Of a stretch of 64,000 nucleotides of DNA, positions 43,178-50,679 are shown one piece after another (the first letter of the stretch is position 1; each line of letters begins with the position of its first letter). A model generated the notes under the pieces. The model searched no databases. It worked only from the letters and a program-made list of their open reading frames with translations, and was not told where the DNA came from. Position numbers and translations under genes: made by a program. Source of the DNA: Actinoplanes missouriensis 431 (GTDB lineage Bacteria; Actinomycetota; Actinomycetes; Mycobacteriales; Micromonosporaceae); contig NC_017093.1 in the NCBI RefSeq assembly GCF_000284295.1, forward strand, positions 2,480,001 through 2,544,000. The letters run 5' to 3'.

Positions 43178-43228
43178 CCACTAGGAATATAGGATGGCGC
43201 CGCGCCTGCGGGAGGGGAGTGCGACGGG

Positions 43229-43516
43229 ATGGCGGTTTCCGGCGAGGGGAAACGGCTCAAGAAGCAGTACCTGGAGCAAGAGCGGCAGCGGGAACGGGCG
43301 AAGATCGCGCTGACCGATGAGGAGCTGGAGGCATTGCTGGACCACCTCGACGACCGGCTGGGTGCCGAGGTGTGCGACCACTCCCACCGGATCGCCCGGG
43401 AGTGGCTCGCCGGGCACGGCAAGGACGAGCGGGTGCTGGCCGGTTTCGAGGAGCTCGGCGGCTACTGTGACTGCGAGATCCTGGCCAACGTCGACCTCGA
43501 CCGCTTCGAGGGCTGA
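43229..43516 (+). CDS. DUF2695-like small protein
   Basis: A 95-residue soluble protein with a charged N-terminal helix (RLKKQYLEQERQRERAKIAL) and a cysteine-containing segment LGAEVCDHSHRIAREWLAGH, then FEELGGYCDCEILANVDLD. This matches my memory of DUF2695, a family of unknown function. GGGAGGGGAG precedes the ATG. The same frame reopens after its TGA into the next leucine-rich protein. Confidence 0.7.
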   Translation: MAVSGEGKRLKKQYLEQERQRERAKIALTDEELEALLDHLDDRLGAEVCDHSHRIAREWLAGHGKDERVLAGFEELGGYCDCEILANVDLDRFEG

Positions 43517-44158
43517 CCGGCGACCACGATCCGCGAACGGGACGGTTTCCGGCTCCTCGATCTGGGGCCGGACGGCTGGACCGACGAAGCCGCCGAACGA
43601 TATGCCGCCGCCCGCTGCGACGGCGTCGGACTGACACCGACCCGCACCTTCGCCGACCTGGAGTTCCTGCGCTCGCTCGCCGGGCTCCGGTCGGTGTCGG
43701 TCGGCGCCGCGAAGATCAAGGATCCGTCCGCGCTGTTCGACATCGCCGGCCTGGAGGAACTCGGGATCGGCTTGAACGTCCGCGATCTGCGAGGCCTGTC
43801 CAAGCTCACCCGGCTGCGCGTTCTCGCGGTCCCGTACCGTAAGGGGTTCGAGGGCGTCGCCGAGCTGACCAGGCTGGAAACGCTGCAGGTCGAGGAGTGG
43901 CCGAAAGGCGTCGACCTGACCGTCCTCGGGCCCCAACCCGAACTGCGCCGGATGTGGCTCGGCATGAAACGCACGGCGCAGGTCTCCGCCGCCTGGTTCG
44001 CGAGGGCGCCGAGGCTTGTCGAACTCAGCATTCATTCCGGGAAGCTCGTCGACTCCCGCGCGCTCGGCGAGCTGGCCCATCTGGAACGGCTCAGCATCAT
44101 CGGCACCACACTGGACGATCCCGCCTTCGCTCCCTGGAGCGGGGAGGACATCGGTTAG
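43517..44158 (+). CDS. leucine-rich-repeat-like protein, start codon unclear
   Basis: The frame after the TGA of the preceding gene stays open for 213 codons and looks coding from its beginning (IRERDGFRLLDLGPDGWTDE). The body has irregular leucine-rich repeats (FADLEFLRSLAGLRSVSVGA, LTRLRVLAVPYRKG, LTRLETLQVEEW, LVELSIHSGKLVDS, LERLSIIGTTLDD). The first canonical start codon is a GTG at 43694, which would cut off about 55 plausible residues. An ACG stands where an ATG would be expected (before ATCCGCGAACGG, near 43526). Possibilities are a mutated start, a non-canonical start, or TGA readthrough. Its 3' end overlaps the antiporter gene by 4 bp. No function is assigned. Confidence 0.6.
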   Translation, partial: PATTIRERDGFRLLDLGPDGWTDEAAERYAAARCDGVGLTPTRTFADLEFLRSLAGLRSVSVGAAKIKDPSALFDIAGLEELGIGLNVRDLRGLSKLTRLRVLAVPYRKGFEGVAELTRLETLQVEEWPKGVDLTVLGPQPELRRMWLGMKRTAQVSAAWFARAPRLVELSIHSGKLVDSRALGELAHLERLSIIGTTLDDPAFAPWSGEDIG

Positions 44159-45672
44159 GTGTGCCGGGCGGCCTGGCGCAGGTCCAGGTCCTCGATCAGC
44201 TCCCGGGCCACCTCCTCGGTGACCTCGTGGTTGCGCACCGCCAGCCCGAGCGCGAGCCGCTGCGCCTCGAACGACGCGTCCACGTCGGGGGCCGGCTCGG
44301 CGGCGGCCTCGGCGACGATCCGGTGGCCGCGTTCGCGCATCCTGTCGGCGGCGGCGCGTTCGGCGGTCAGGTCGAAGCGCAGCCGGCGGGCCAGCCAGCC
44401 GATCGTGGTGCCCTGGATGAGCAGGGTGCCGAGCGTGACGATCAGCGCGATCGCCTGGATCGCGTCGCGGCCGGGAAAGGGAGCGCCGGACGCGGTGTGC
44501 TCGGGGATGCCGGCCGCGGCGGCGAGCGTGAGGATGCCGCGCATGCCGGTCCAGCCGACCAGCACGTTCTCCTTCAGCGTGGGCGGGGGCAGCGGCTCGC
44601 CGCCGCGCCGGGCGTTGCGGGCCTCGCGCATCTGCCGGTAGTAGACGTCCCGCGCGGCCCGCCGCTCGCGCCGCCGGTGCCGCAGGCTCCAGCGCCCGAA
44701 CAGCACGAACACGGCGACCATCCGGAACACGATGGCGGCCACCAGCAGGACACCTGCCGCAGTCAGGGTACGGGCGAGACCGGGGGCGTCGAGTACCCAT
44801 TTGAGCTGCAACCCGATGTACGCGAACACGAACGTCTCGAGCAGGAAGTCCAGCGTCTTCCAGACCTGCTCCTCCTGCAGCCGTGTCCGGTATCCGCCCG
44901 GGTACTGGTGTTTCGGGTCGAGGGTGAGGTTCACGCTCATCCAGAACGCCGCCGCGACCACCGCGAGGATGCCGGACGCGTGCGCCTCCTCGGCGACCAG
45001 GAACGCGGTGAACGGCAGCAGCAGCACCAGCACCGTCTCCAGCGTCGGGTTGCCGAGCCGCTTGCGGATGATCATGGCGACGATGGCGAAGGCGGCGCCG
45101 ATGCCGAGGCCGATCGACGCGTTGCGCAGGAACGCCAGGAACCCGCCGCCCCAGGTGGCGTGCTCGCCGTTCACCGCGGCGATCGCGATCGTGAAGAGCG
45201 TGAGCGCCGTCGCGTCGTTGACCAGGCTCTCGCCGGTGAGGATCGAGGTGGTCCGCTGCGGCAGGCCGATCTCGTCGCCGTGCGAGACAGTGGTGATGGT
45301 GTCCGGCGGCGCGAGCACGGTACCGAGCACGAACGCGGCGGCCAGCCCGATCGACGGCAGCAGCAGCGAGGAGAGCCAGCCCAGCACCCCGGCGGTGAGC
45401 ACCACCGTCACCACGCCGAGGTAGATGATGGCCCGCAGGTTCGCGCCGAACGACGCCAGCGACGCGCCCCGGGTCGCCGAGTAGAGCAGCGGCGGCACCA
45501 CGACCGCGAGGATGAACTCGCTCTCCAGCTCCAGCCGGGGCACGCCGGGGATGAACGACGCCCCGGCGGCGAGCACCACGATCACCCAGCCCGGTTCGAT
45601 CCGGTGCCTGCGGGCGACCGCGGTGACCGCGATGCCGACTCCGACGATGAGCAGGAGTTGAACGCTGTTCAC
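44155..45672 (-). CDS. CPA1-type Na+/H+ antiporter
   Basis: A 505-residue cation/proton antiporter with about 12 membrane helices. Diagnostic motifs are VLAPPDTITTVSHGDEIG and ILTGESLVNDATALTLFTIA (the Asp in N-D is the ion-binding residue of NhaP/NHE proteins), and FAYIGLQLKWVLD later. The C-terminal 110 residues form a charged cytosolic tail. It lies 15 bp after the ALDH7 gene on the same strand and is probably the last gene of that operon. Confidence 0.9.
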   Translation of the reverse strand: MNSVQLLLIVGVGIAVTAVARRHRIEPGWVIVVLAAGASFIPGVPRLELESEFILAVVVPPLLYSATRGASLASFGANLRAIIYLGVVTVVLTAGVLGWLSSLLLPSIGLAAAFVLGTVLAPPDTITTVSHGDEIGLPQRTTSILTGESLVNDATALTLFTIAIAAVNGEHATWGGGFLAFLRNASIGLGIGAAFAIVAMIIRKRLGNPTLETVLVLLLPFTAFLVAEEAHASGILAVVAAAFWMSVNLTLDPKHQYPGGYRTRLQEEQVWKTLDFLLETFVFAYIGLQLKWVLDAPGLARTLTAAGVLLVAAIVFRMVAVFVLFGRWSLRHRRRERRAARDVYYRQMREARNARRGGEPLPPPTLKENVLVGWTGMRGILTLAAAAGIPEHTASGAPFPGRDAIQAIALIVTLGTLLIQGTTIGWLARRLRFDLTAERAAADRMRERGHRIVAEAAAEPAPDVDASFEAQRLALGLAVRNHEVTEEVARELIEDLDLRQAARHT

Positions 45673-45687
45673 CTGGTCAGGTTAGTG

Positions 45688-47217
45688 CTAAATGTCGAAT
45701 TCGACGCCCTGTGCGAGCGGTAGCGACCCGGAGAAGTTGATCGTGTTGGTGGCCCGCCGCATGTAGGCGCGCCACGCGTCCGAGCCGGACTCGCGCCCGC
45801 CACCGGTCTCCTTCTCCCCGCCGAACGCCCCGCCGATCTCCGCGCCCGAGGTGCCGATGTTGACGTTGGCGATGCCGCAGTCCGAGCCGTCCGGGCCGAG
45901 GAACCGCTCCGCCTCGGTCAGCGAGCCGGTGAAGACGCTCGACGACAGGCCCTGCGGCACGTCGTTGTTGAGCGCGATCGCCTCGTCGAGGGTCCGGTAG
46001 GGGAGCACGTAGAGGATCGGGGCGAACGTCTCCTGCCGGACGATCGGGGACTGCTCGCTCATCCGTACCAGGGCGGGCTCGACGTAGAACGCACCCGGCG
46101 CCTCCTCCGCCAGCCGGCGCCCGCCGCCGGCGATGATCTCCCCGCCCTGCTCCCGCGCCGCCAGCAGAGCGTCCTGCATCGACTCGTAGGCCGACGAGGA
46201 GATCAGCGGGCCGACGAGGGTCCCCTCGTCGAGAGGCGAGCCGATCGGCAGCTTGGCGTAGGCGTCGGCGATCCGCTCGACGAGGGCGGAGACCACGCTC
46301 TCGTGGACGATGGCCCGGCGCAGCGTGGTGCAGCGCTGCCCGGCCGTCCCGGCAGCCGCGAAGACGATCCCGCGGGTGGTCAGGTCCAGGTCCGCCGACG
46401 GCGTCACGATCGCCGCGTTGTTGCCGCCGAGCTCCAGCAGCGACCGGCCGAACCGCTCGGCCACGCGCGGACCCACGGCCCGTCCCATCCGGGTCGAGCC
46501 GGTCGCGCTGAGCAGGGCGATCCCGGGGCTGGTGACGAGCGCCTCGCCGACGTCCGGTCCGCCGATCAGCACCTGGCTGAGGTGCTCCGGGGCACCGGTC
46601 TCGGCGATCGCGCGGTCCAGCAGCGCGGCCGAGGCGAGGGCGCTCAGCGGTGCCAGCTCGGACGGTTTCCACACCACCGGGTCACCGCAGACCAGCGCGA
46701 TCGCGGTGTTCCACGACCAGACCGCCACCGGGAAGTTGAACGCGCTGATCACCCCGACCACGCCCAGCGGATGCCACGTCTCCATCAGCCGGTGACCGGG
46801 CCGTTCCGAGCTGATCGTGCGGCCGTAGAGCTGCCGGGACAGCCCCACCGCGAACTCGCAGATGTCGATCATCTCCTGGACCTCGCCGAGCGCCTCCGAG
46901 CGGATCTTCCCGACCTCCAGGCTGACAAGCGTCGCCAGATCCTGCTTGTGCTCCCGGAGCAGCTCGCCGAACCGCCGCACGAGAGCCCCACGCTCCGGCG
47001 CGGGCACGGTCCGCCACTCCCGGAAGGCATCACCGGCTCGCGCCACCGCGGCATCACCGTCAAGACCCGATTGCCACCGTACGTCGGTGAGCACCTCCCC
47101 GTTGATCGGCGAGCGCACCGCGCGGTCCCCGCCGCCACGGATCCAGTCCACCCCGCACCGCTCGGCGGCGTCCCGTGCTCGGCGGCGAAGCTCCTCGGCT
47201 GACGGCAGACTGCTCAC
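45688..47217 (-). CDS. ALDH7-type semialdehyde dehydrogenase (piperideine-6-carboxylate/aminoadipate semialdehyde)
   Basis: A 509-residue aldehyde dehydrogenase close in style to antiquitin (ALDH7A1/AmaB/Pcd), which oxidises 2-aminoadipate 6-semialdehyde in lysine breakdown. Motifs: ISAFNFPVAVWSWNTAIALV, the coenzyme-site LSATGSTRMG, catalytic Glu in LLELGGNNAAIV, catalytic Cys in GTAGQRCTTLRRAIVH and the substrate-site NVNIGTSGAEIGGAFGGEKE typical of the subfamily. It lies 29 bp after the FAD oxidoreductase gene, which could supply the imine or semialdehyde substrate. Confidence 0.87.
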   Translation of the reverse strand: MSSLPSAEELRRRARDAAERCGVDWIRGGGDRAVRSPINGEVLTDVRWQSGLDGDAAVARAGDAFREWRTVPAPERGALVRRFGELLREHKQDLATLVSLEVGKIRSEALGEVQEMIDICEFAVGLSRQLYGRTISSERPGHRLMETWHPLGVVGVISAFNFPVAVWSWNTAIALVCGDPVVWKPSELAPLSALASAALLDRAIAETGAPEHLSQVLIGGPDVGEALVTSPGIALLSATGSTRMGRAVGPRVAERFGRSLLELGGNNAAIVTPSADLDLTTRGIVFAAAGTAGQRCTTLRRAIVHESVVSALVERIADAYAKLPIGSPLDEGTLVGPLISSSAYESMQDALLAAREQGGEIIAGGGRRLAEEAPGAFYVEPALVRMSEQSPIVRQETFAPILYVLPYRTLDEAIALNNDVPQGLSSSVFTGSLTEAERFLGPDGSDCGIANVNIGTSGAEIGGAFGGEKETGGGRESGSDAWRAYMRRATNTINFSGSLPLAQGVEFDI

Positions 47218-47246
47218 GGTGGTTGCCCCCTCGGCGTCAGTTTCAG

Positions 47247-48398
47247 TTAGACGATATTCAATTCCGGTCGGGCCCCGGCCGCAACGAACCGGTCGGCGCT
47301 CAGTCCGCCGATGTCGACGAACGGCGTCCGGCGCAGGTACAGATCGCGCATCACCTCACCGACGGCCGGCCCCATCAGGAAGCCGTGCCCGGAGAACCCG
47401 GTGGCGTACAGGAAATTGCCCTCCCGCCCGATCAGCGCGTTGTGGTCCGGGGTGTTCTCGTAGAGGCCGGCCCAGCCGCTCGCGATGCCCACACCGGCCA
47501 GCTCCGGGGCGCGCCGCTCGATCGCCGCGCCCAGCCGGGGCAGCCAGGCGTCGTCACGGTCCAGCTTGAAGCCCGGCGTCTCGTCCGGATCGGACATGCC
47601 GAGCAGCAGCCCGCGCCCCTCGCCGTGGAAGTAGAACGTGCTGCCGAAATCGATGGTGAACGGGGTGAGCGGATCGAGGCCGGGCATCGGGGCGGTGGTC
47701 AGGATCTGCCGTCGCAGCGGCGTCACCGGCAGGTTCACGCCCGCCCACGCCCCGATCCGCGCGGACCAGGGGCCGGCCGTGCAGACCACCGCCGGCGCAC
47801 TGATCGAGCCGCCCTCCGACCGTACCGTGAAGGTGTGATCGTCTTTGATCTCCAGACCGGTCACGGCACAGTGCGGGATCAGGGTCGCGCCGAACCGGCG
47901 GGCCGCGGTGGCATAACCGAGAACGACCGATTCGGGCGTGCAGTGACCGTCGGTGGGGGAGTAGACCGCGGCGATCAGCCCCTCGGTGGAGATCAGCGGG
48001 GAGAGGCTGTGCGCCTCCGCCGCGGTGATCATCCGGGACGGGATGCCCAGGTCGTTCTGGAGGGCGACGTTCGCCTCGAACGCCCGGACGTCATCCGGGT
48101 CGTCGAGCAGGAAGAGGTAACCCACCCGCTGGAAGTCGATCTCCTGACCGAAACGGTTCGGGAAGTCGGCGAACGTCTCCAGGCTGCGGGCGCCGAGCGC
48201 GATGTTCACCGGATCGGAGAACTGGGCGCGCACACCCCCCGCGGCCTTGCACGTCGACCCGGACCCGAACGCGTCCCGGTCCAGCACGACGACGTCACGC
48301 ACACCGGCGCGCGCCAGATGGTAGGCGGTGCTCAATCCCATGACGCCACCGCCGATGATCACGACGGAGGCGGACGAGGGCGGGGGGGAAGCGGACAT
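47247..48398 (-). CDS. FAD-dependent amine/amino-acid oxidoreductase (DAO family)
   Basis: A 383-residue DAO-type flavoenzyme. The FAD-binding GGGVMGLSTAYHLARAG stands at the N-terminus after a short Ser/Pro leader, and FSGHGFLMGPAVGEVM is the C-terminal FAD motif. Relatives include sarcosine, pipecolate and other secondary-amine oxidases. With the following ALDH7-type gene this suggests oxidation of a cyclic or secondary amine, such as pipecolate to piperideine-6-carboxylate. The ATG at 48398 follows CTGGAGGACC. It heads the operon with the dehydrogenase and the antiporter. Confidence 0.83.
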   Translation of the reverse strand: MSASPPPSSASVVIIGGGVMGLSTAYHLARAGVRDVVVLDRDAFGSGSTCKAAGGVRAQFSDPVNIALGARSLETFADFPNRFGQEIDFQRVGYLFLLDDPDDVRAFEANVALQNDLGIPSRMITAAEAHSLSPLISTEGLIAAVYSPTDGHCTPESVVLGYATAARRFGATLIPHCAVTGLEIKDDHTFTVRSEGGSISAPAVVCTAGPWSARIGAWAGVNLPVTPLRRQILTTAPMPGLDPLTPFTIDFGSTFYFHGEGRGLLLGMSDPDETPGFKLDRDDAWLPRLGAAIERRAPELAGVGIASGWAGLYENTPDHNALIGREGNFLYATGFSGHGFLMGPAVGEVMRDLYLRRTPFVDIGGLSADRFVAAGARPELNIV

Positions 48399-48530
48399 CA
48401 CGGTCCTCCAGCGGGCTTCGGAAGGATCGAGAGGGCTTTCTCCAGATCCTGATGCCCAACGGGTGGATATATCAAGGACTACGGAAATCCACTGGATAGA
48501 GACCGCCATGACCCGCCACCGGGTGACCTG

Positions 48531-49268
48531 TCACTCCCGCACGTCGGCGTACGCCCGAAGCGCGGGGGAGTCGCGAACGATCACCTGCCGGTAGCCGGTG
48601 CTGATCACCTCGGAGGCACGCAACTCCCGCAGCGCCTTCTGCAAGGTGATCTCCGCGGCTCCGCACATGGTGGCGAGCTCGGACTGGGTGAGTTGGATGT
48701 CCACCACGATGCCGTCCCGTTCCCGATGGCCGTAGGCTGCTGCGATCTCCCAGAGAACCCGGGCCAGTCGGACCTTCACCGGGTAGGAGGCGAAGTCGAC
48801 GCGACGACGGTTCGCGAGGCGCAGCCGATCCGCCACGATGCCGGCGATCTCCATAGCCGCGATGGGGTGCCCCCGCAGGAATGCGCGGAAGTCATTGCGA
48901 TGGATGATGCGGACCGTCGACTGCCGGCAGGTCGTTACGGTTGCGGACCGGGGCGTGCCGTTCAGCGCCGAGATCTCACCGATGAGATCGCCGGACACCC
49001 GGACGTCCAGAAGGGCATGGCGCCCATCCGGCATCGCCACGGTGACCTTGGTAAGCGCGTCCTGGAGCAGAACGACATGAGACTCCTCAGCGCCTTCCTC
49101 GAGGATGACCCGGGAGGCGGCCGCGGTGCGCGGCACCCCAAGCGCCAGGAACGCGCGGCGAGTGGGCTCGTCGAGGCGGCCCAGCAGTGTGCCGGGCAGC
49201 CAGGGGGACTCAGTCAACCGCGCCTCCATCAACCTGGACCATGACGGCATGTGTTGATCTAACTCCAT
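48531..49268 (-). CDS. Crp/Fnr-family cyclic-nucleotide-responsive regulator
   Basis: A 245-residue regulator. The cNMP-binding barrel spans about residues 30-140 and retains the phosphate-binding cassette pattern GEISALNGTPRSATV (Glu and Arg placed as in cAMP binders). The C-terminal winged helix shows VKVRLARVLWEIA and QLTQSELATMCGAAEITLQK. The ATG at 49268 is used; a GTG one codon earlier is possible. It lies only 20 bp downstream of the Pycsar-effector-like gene on the same strand, so they are probably one transcript, and a cyclase-like gene diverges from them. This suggests that it senses a cyclic nucleotide made locally. Confidence 0.85.
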   Translation of the reverse strand: MELDQHMPSWSRLMEARLTESPWLPGTLLGRLDEPTRRAFLALGVPRTAAASRVILEEGAEESHVVLLQDALTKVTVAMPDGRHALLDVRVSGDLIGEISALNGTPRSATVTTCRQSTVRIIHRNDFRAFLRGHPIAAMEIAGIVADRLRLANRRRVDFASYPVKVRLARVLWEIAAAYGHRERDGIVVDIQLTQSELATMCGAAEITLQKALRELRASEVISTGYRQVIVRDSPALRAYADVRE

Positions 49269-49288
49269 CACGTCACGATGCCCTTTGG

Positions 49289-49789
49289 CTATGCCGCGAT
49301 CTCGGACACGACGGAGACGCCGATGAGTGCGCTCGCCGACACTGACGCCATGATCAGCGGGACCATCGATCGTCGTACCCGTGAGTGTTTGGCCAACGCG
49401 ATTCCGGCGAGGGTGCGCGCCAGATTCCAGGCGGCGTCCCGTGGAACGGGATCGACGCTCTTCGAGAGTCGATCACTCGGCAAGCCGAATTCGCCGGTCG
49501 GGTGTGGTCCGGCAAGGCGTGGCGTCATCGCCGTCATGAGATACCAGGCGCCTACGGCTAATGCGATGAGCCAGGCGGAGGCCGCAACGCCCGCAGTGGC
49601 GAGCAGTGCTGGATGTGTCGTCCGAGCGAGGGCAGGCATCTGCTGCAGGACGACGACCGCCATGCCGCCTTGGAATCCGAGAAGAACCTGGGCCTTCGCG
49701 TCGGCATGGCGGATCGTCGCCTGCATGGACTCGGCGGTGCGCAGAGCCAGAAGGAGGTCGTGTCGGCTGCGGTGCTGCTCAAGGGTCAT
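49289..49789 (-). CDS. Pycsar effector (PycTM)-like membrane protein
   Basis: A small membrane protein of 166 residues. The N-terminal RTAESMQATIRHADAKAQVL matches the A-D-x-K-A pattern of PycTM effectors of cyclic-pyrimidine (Pycsar) defence systems. Two membrane helices follow (GFQGGMAVVVLQQM, AASAWLIALAVGAWYLM), then a soluble stretch with HPTGEFGLP and a last helix (LIMASVSASALIGVSVV). In Pycsar, cUMP or cCMP opens such proteins to damage the membrane. An upstream TTG at 49867 would add 26 residues; the ATG at 49789 is preferred. It precedes the Crp gene and diverges from a cyclase-like gene. Confidence 0.72.
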   Translation of the reverse strand: MTLEQHRSRHDLLLALRTAESMQATIRHADAKAQVLLGFQGGMAVVVLQQMPALARTTHPALLATAGVAASAWLIALAVGAWYLMTAMTPRLAGPHPTGEFGLPSDRLSKSVDPVPRDAAWNLARTLAGIALAKHSRVRRSMVPLIMASVSASALIGVSVVSEIAA

Positions 49790-49953
49790 GCCATCAGTGC
49801 AGCGCCGATCCTCGCAACCGACTACGTCTTCGTACGCCTTGTCGGGGCGCGATCGACATCCAGACAATCCATAGATTTAAGTATTGGTCATCCGATCGTG
49901 CCGGTAGAGAAAGAGGTGACATCGCCGAGACTCGCTACTGAGGGGTGACACGC

Positions 49954-50679
49954 GTGCCTGAGATGCAGGATCCGCATAGGCGAGTGCTGGTGGCTGCGGA
50001 CATGGAGAGCTACAGCGGACGAAACAACGTCCTGCAGTACCGTGCTCAGATCGCTTTCCGGCAGATCATGGGCGACGCTGCGGCTCAGGCCGGGCTGGAC
50101 CGGATCGACTGGCTCATACAGCAGGGCGGTGACGGCGAGCTGGCGATCCTGCCGTCCGGAACCAGCGAGCGAACGGTCGTGGCGCGGTTGGCCCCGACCG
50201 TTGATCGGCTCTTGCGTGAACACAATCAGGGACTTACGGCGACCGCGAGGATCCGCCTGCGTCTCGCCGTTCATCAGGGTCTCGTTCATCTGGACGGCGC
50301 CAACGGGTTTCCGAGCGACGCCGTCGTTCATGTCTGTCGGCTGATCGACTCGCCGCAGTTGAAGAAGGCCTTGCGTGCCTTCCCCGACGCGAACGTGGCG
50401 CTGGCTGTCTCCGACTCGCTCTACCACGAGGTCGTGGAGCACTATCGGGACCTGCGGCCGGAGCAGTTCGGCGAAGTGCGTGCGGAGATCCCGGACAAGG
50501 GCTTCAGCGCGACGGCCTGGATTTACGTGCCGGGCGAGAACGTCCGGGGCGCACCGCCTGAGCCCGACATGCCGACGCCGACGCCGACGCCGACGGCCGG
50601 GCAGACGTTCAGTGGGATCACCACGCACGGCCCAGCGCAGTTCGGCAACCACAACGAGATGCGGAACTCCGATGGATGA
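49954..50679 (+). CDS. class III nucleotide-cyclase-like protein with C-terminal RHIM-like motif
   Basis: A 241-residue soluble protein. Residues 9-190 have the class III cyclase plan: metal-binding Asp16 (VLVAADMESYS), second metal Asp60 (QQGGDGELAIL), and an AVVHVCRLID segment aligning with the AxNxAARL region, with Arg129 kept and the Asn replaced by His. It may make a cyclic nucleotide, but this is unproven. A PTPTPTPT linker (about 205) leads to the tail THGPAQFGNHNEMRN (Gln229-Phe230-Gly231), a motif like RHIM/PP amyloid signalling motifs. The GTG at 49954 is preferred because AGGGG lies 8 nt upstream; a GTG at 49945 and an ATG at 49963 are alternatives. Its end overlaps the next gene by 8 bp. 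Confidence 0.72.
   Translation: MPEMQDPHRRVLVAADMESYSGRNNVLQYRAQIAFRQIMGDAAAQAGLDRIDWLIQQGGDGELAILPSGTSERTVVARLAPTVDRLLREHNQGLTATARIRLRLAVHQGLVHLDGANGFPSDAVVHVCRLIDSPQLKKALRAFPDANVALAVSDSLYHEVVEHYRDLRPEQFGEVRAEIPDKGFSATAWIYVPGENVRGAPPEPDMPTPTPTPTAGQTFSGITTHGPAQFGNHNEMRNSDG

Noticed and set aside
49790-49953. Full Crp site (TGTGA-N6-TCACA) in the divergent spacer
   Set aside because: Only isolated GTGAC half-sites are present; no complete palindrome was found.
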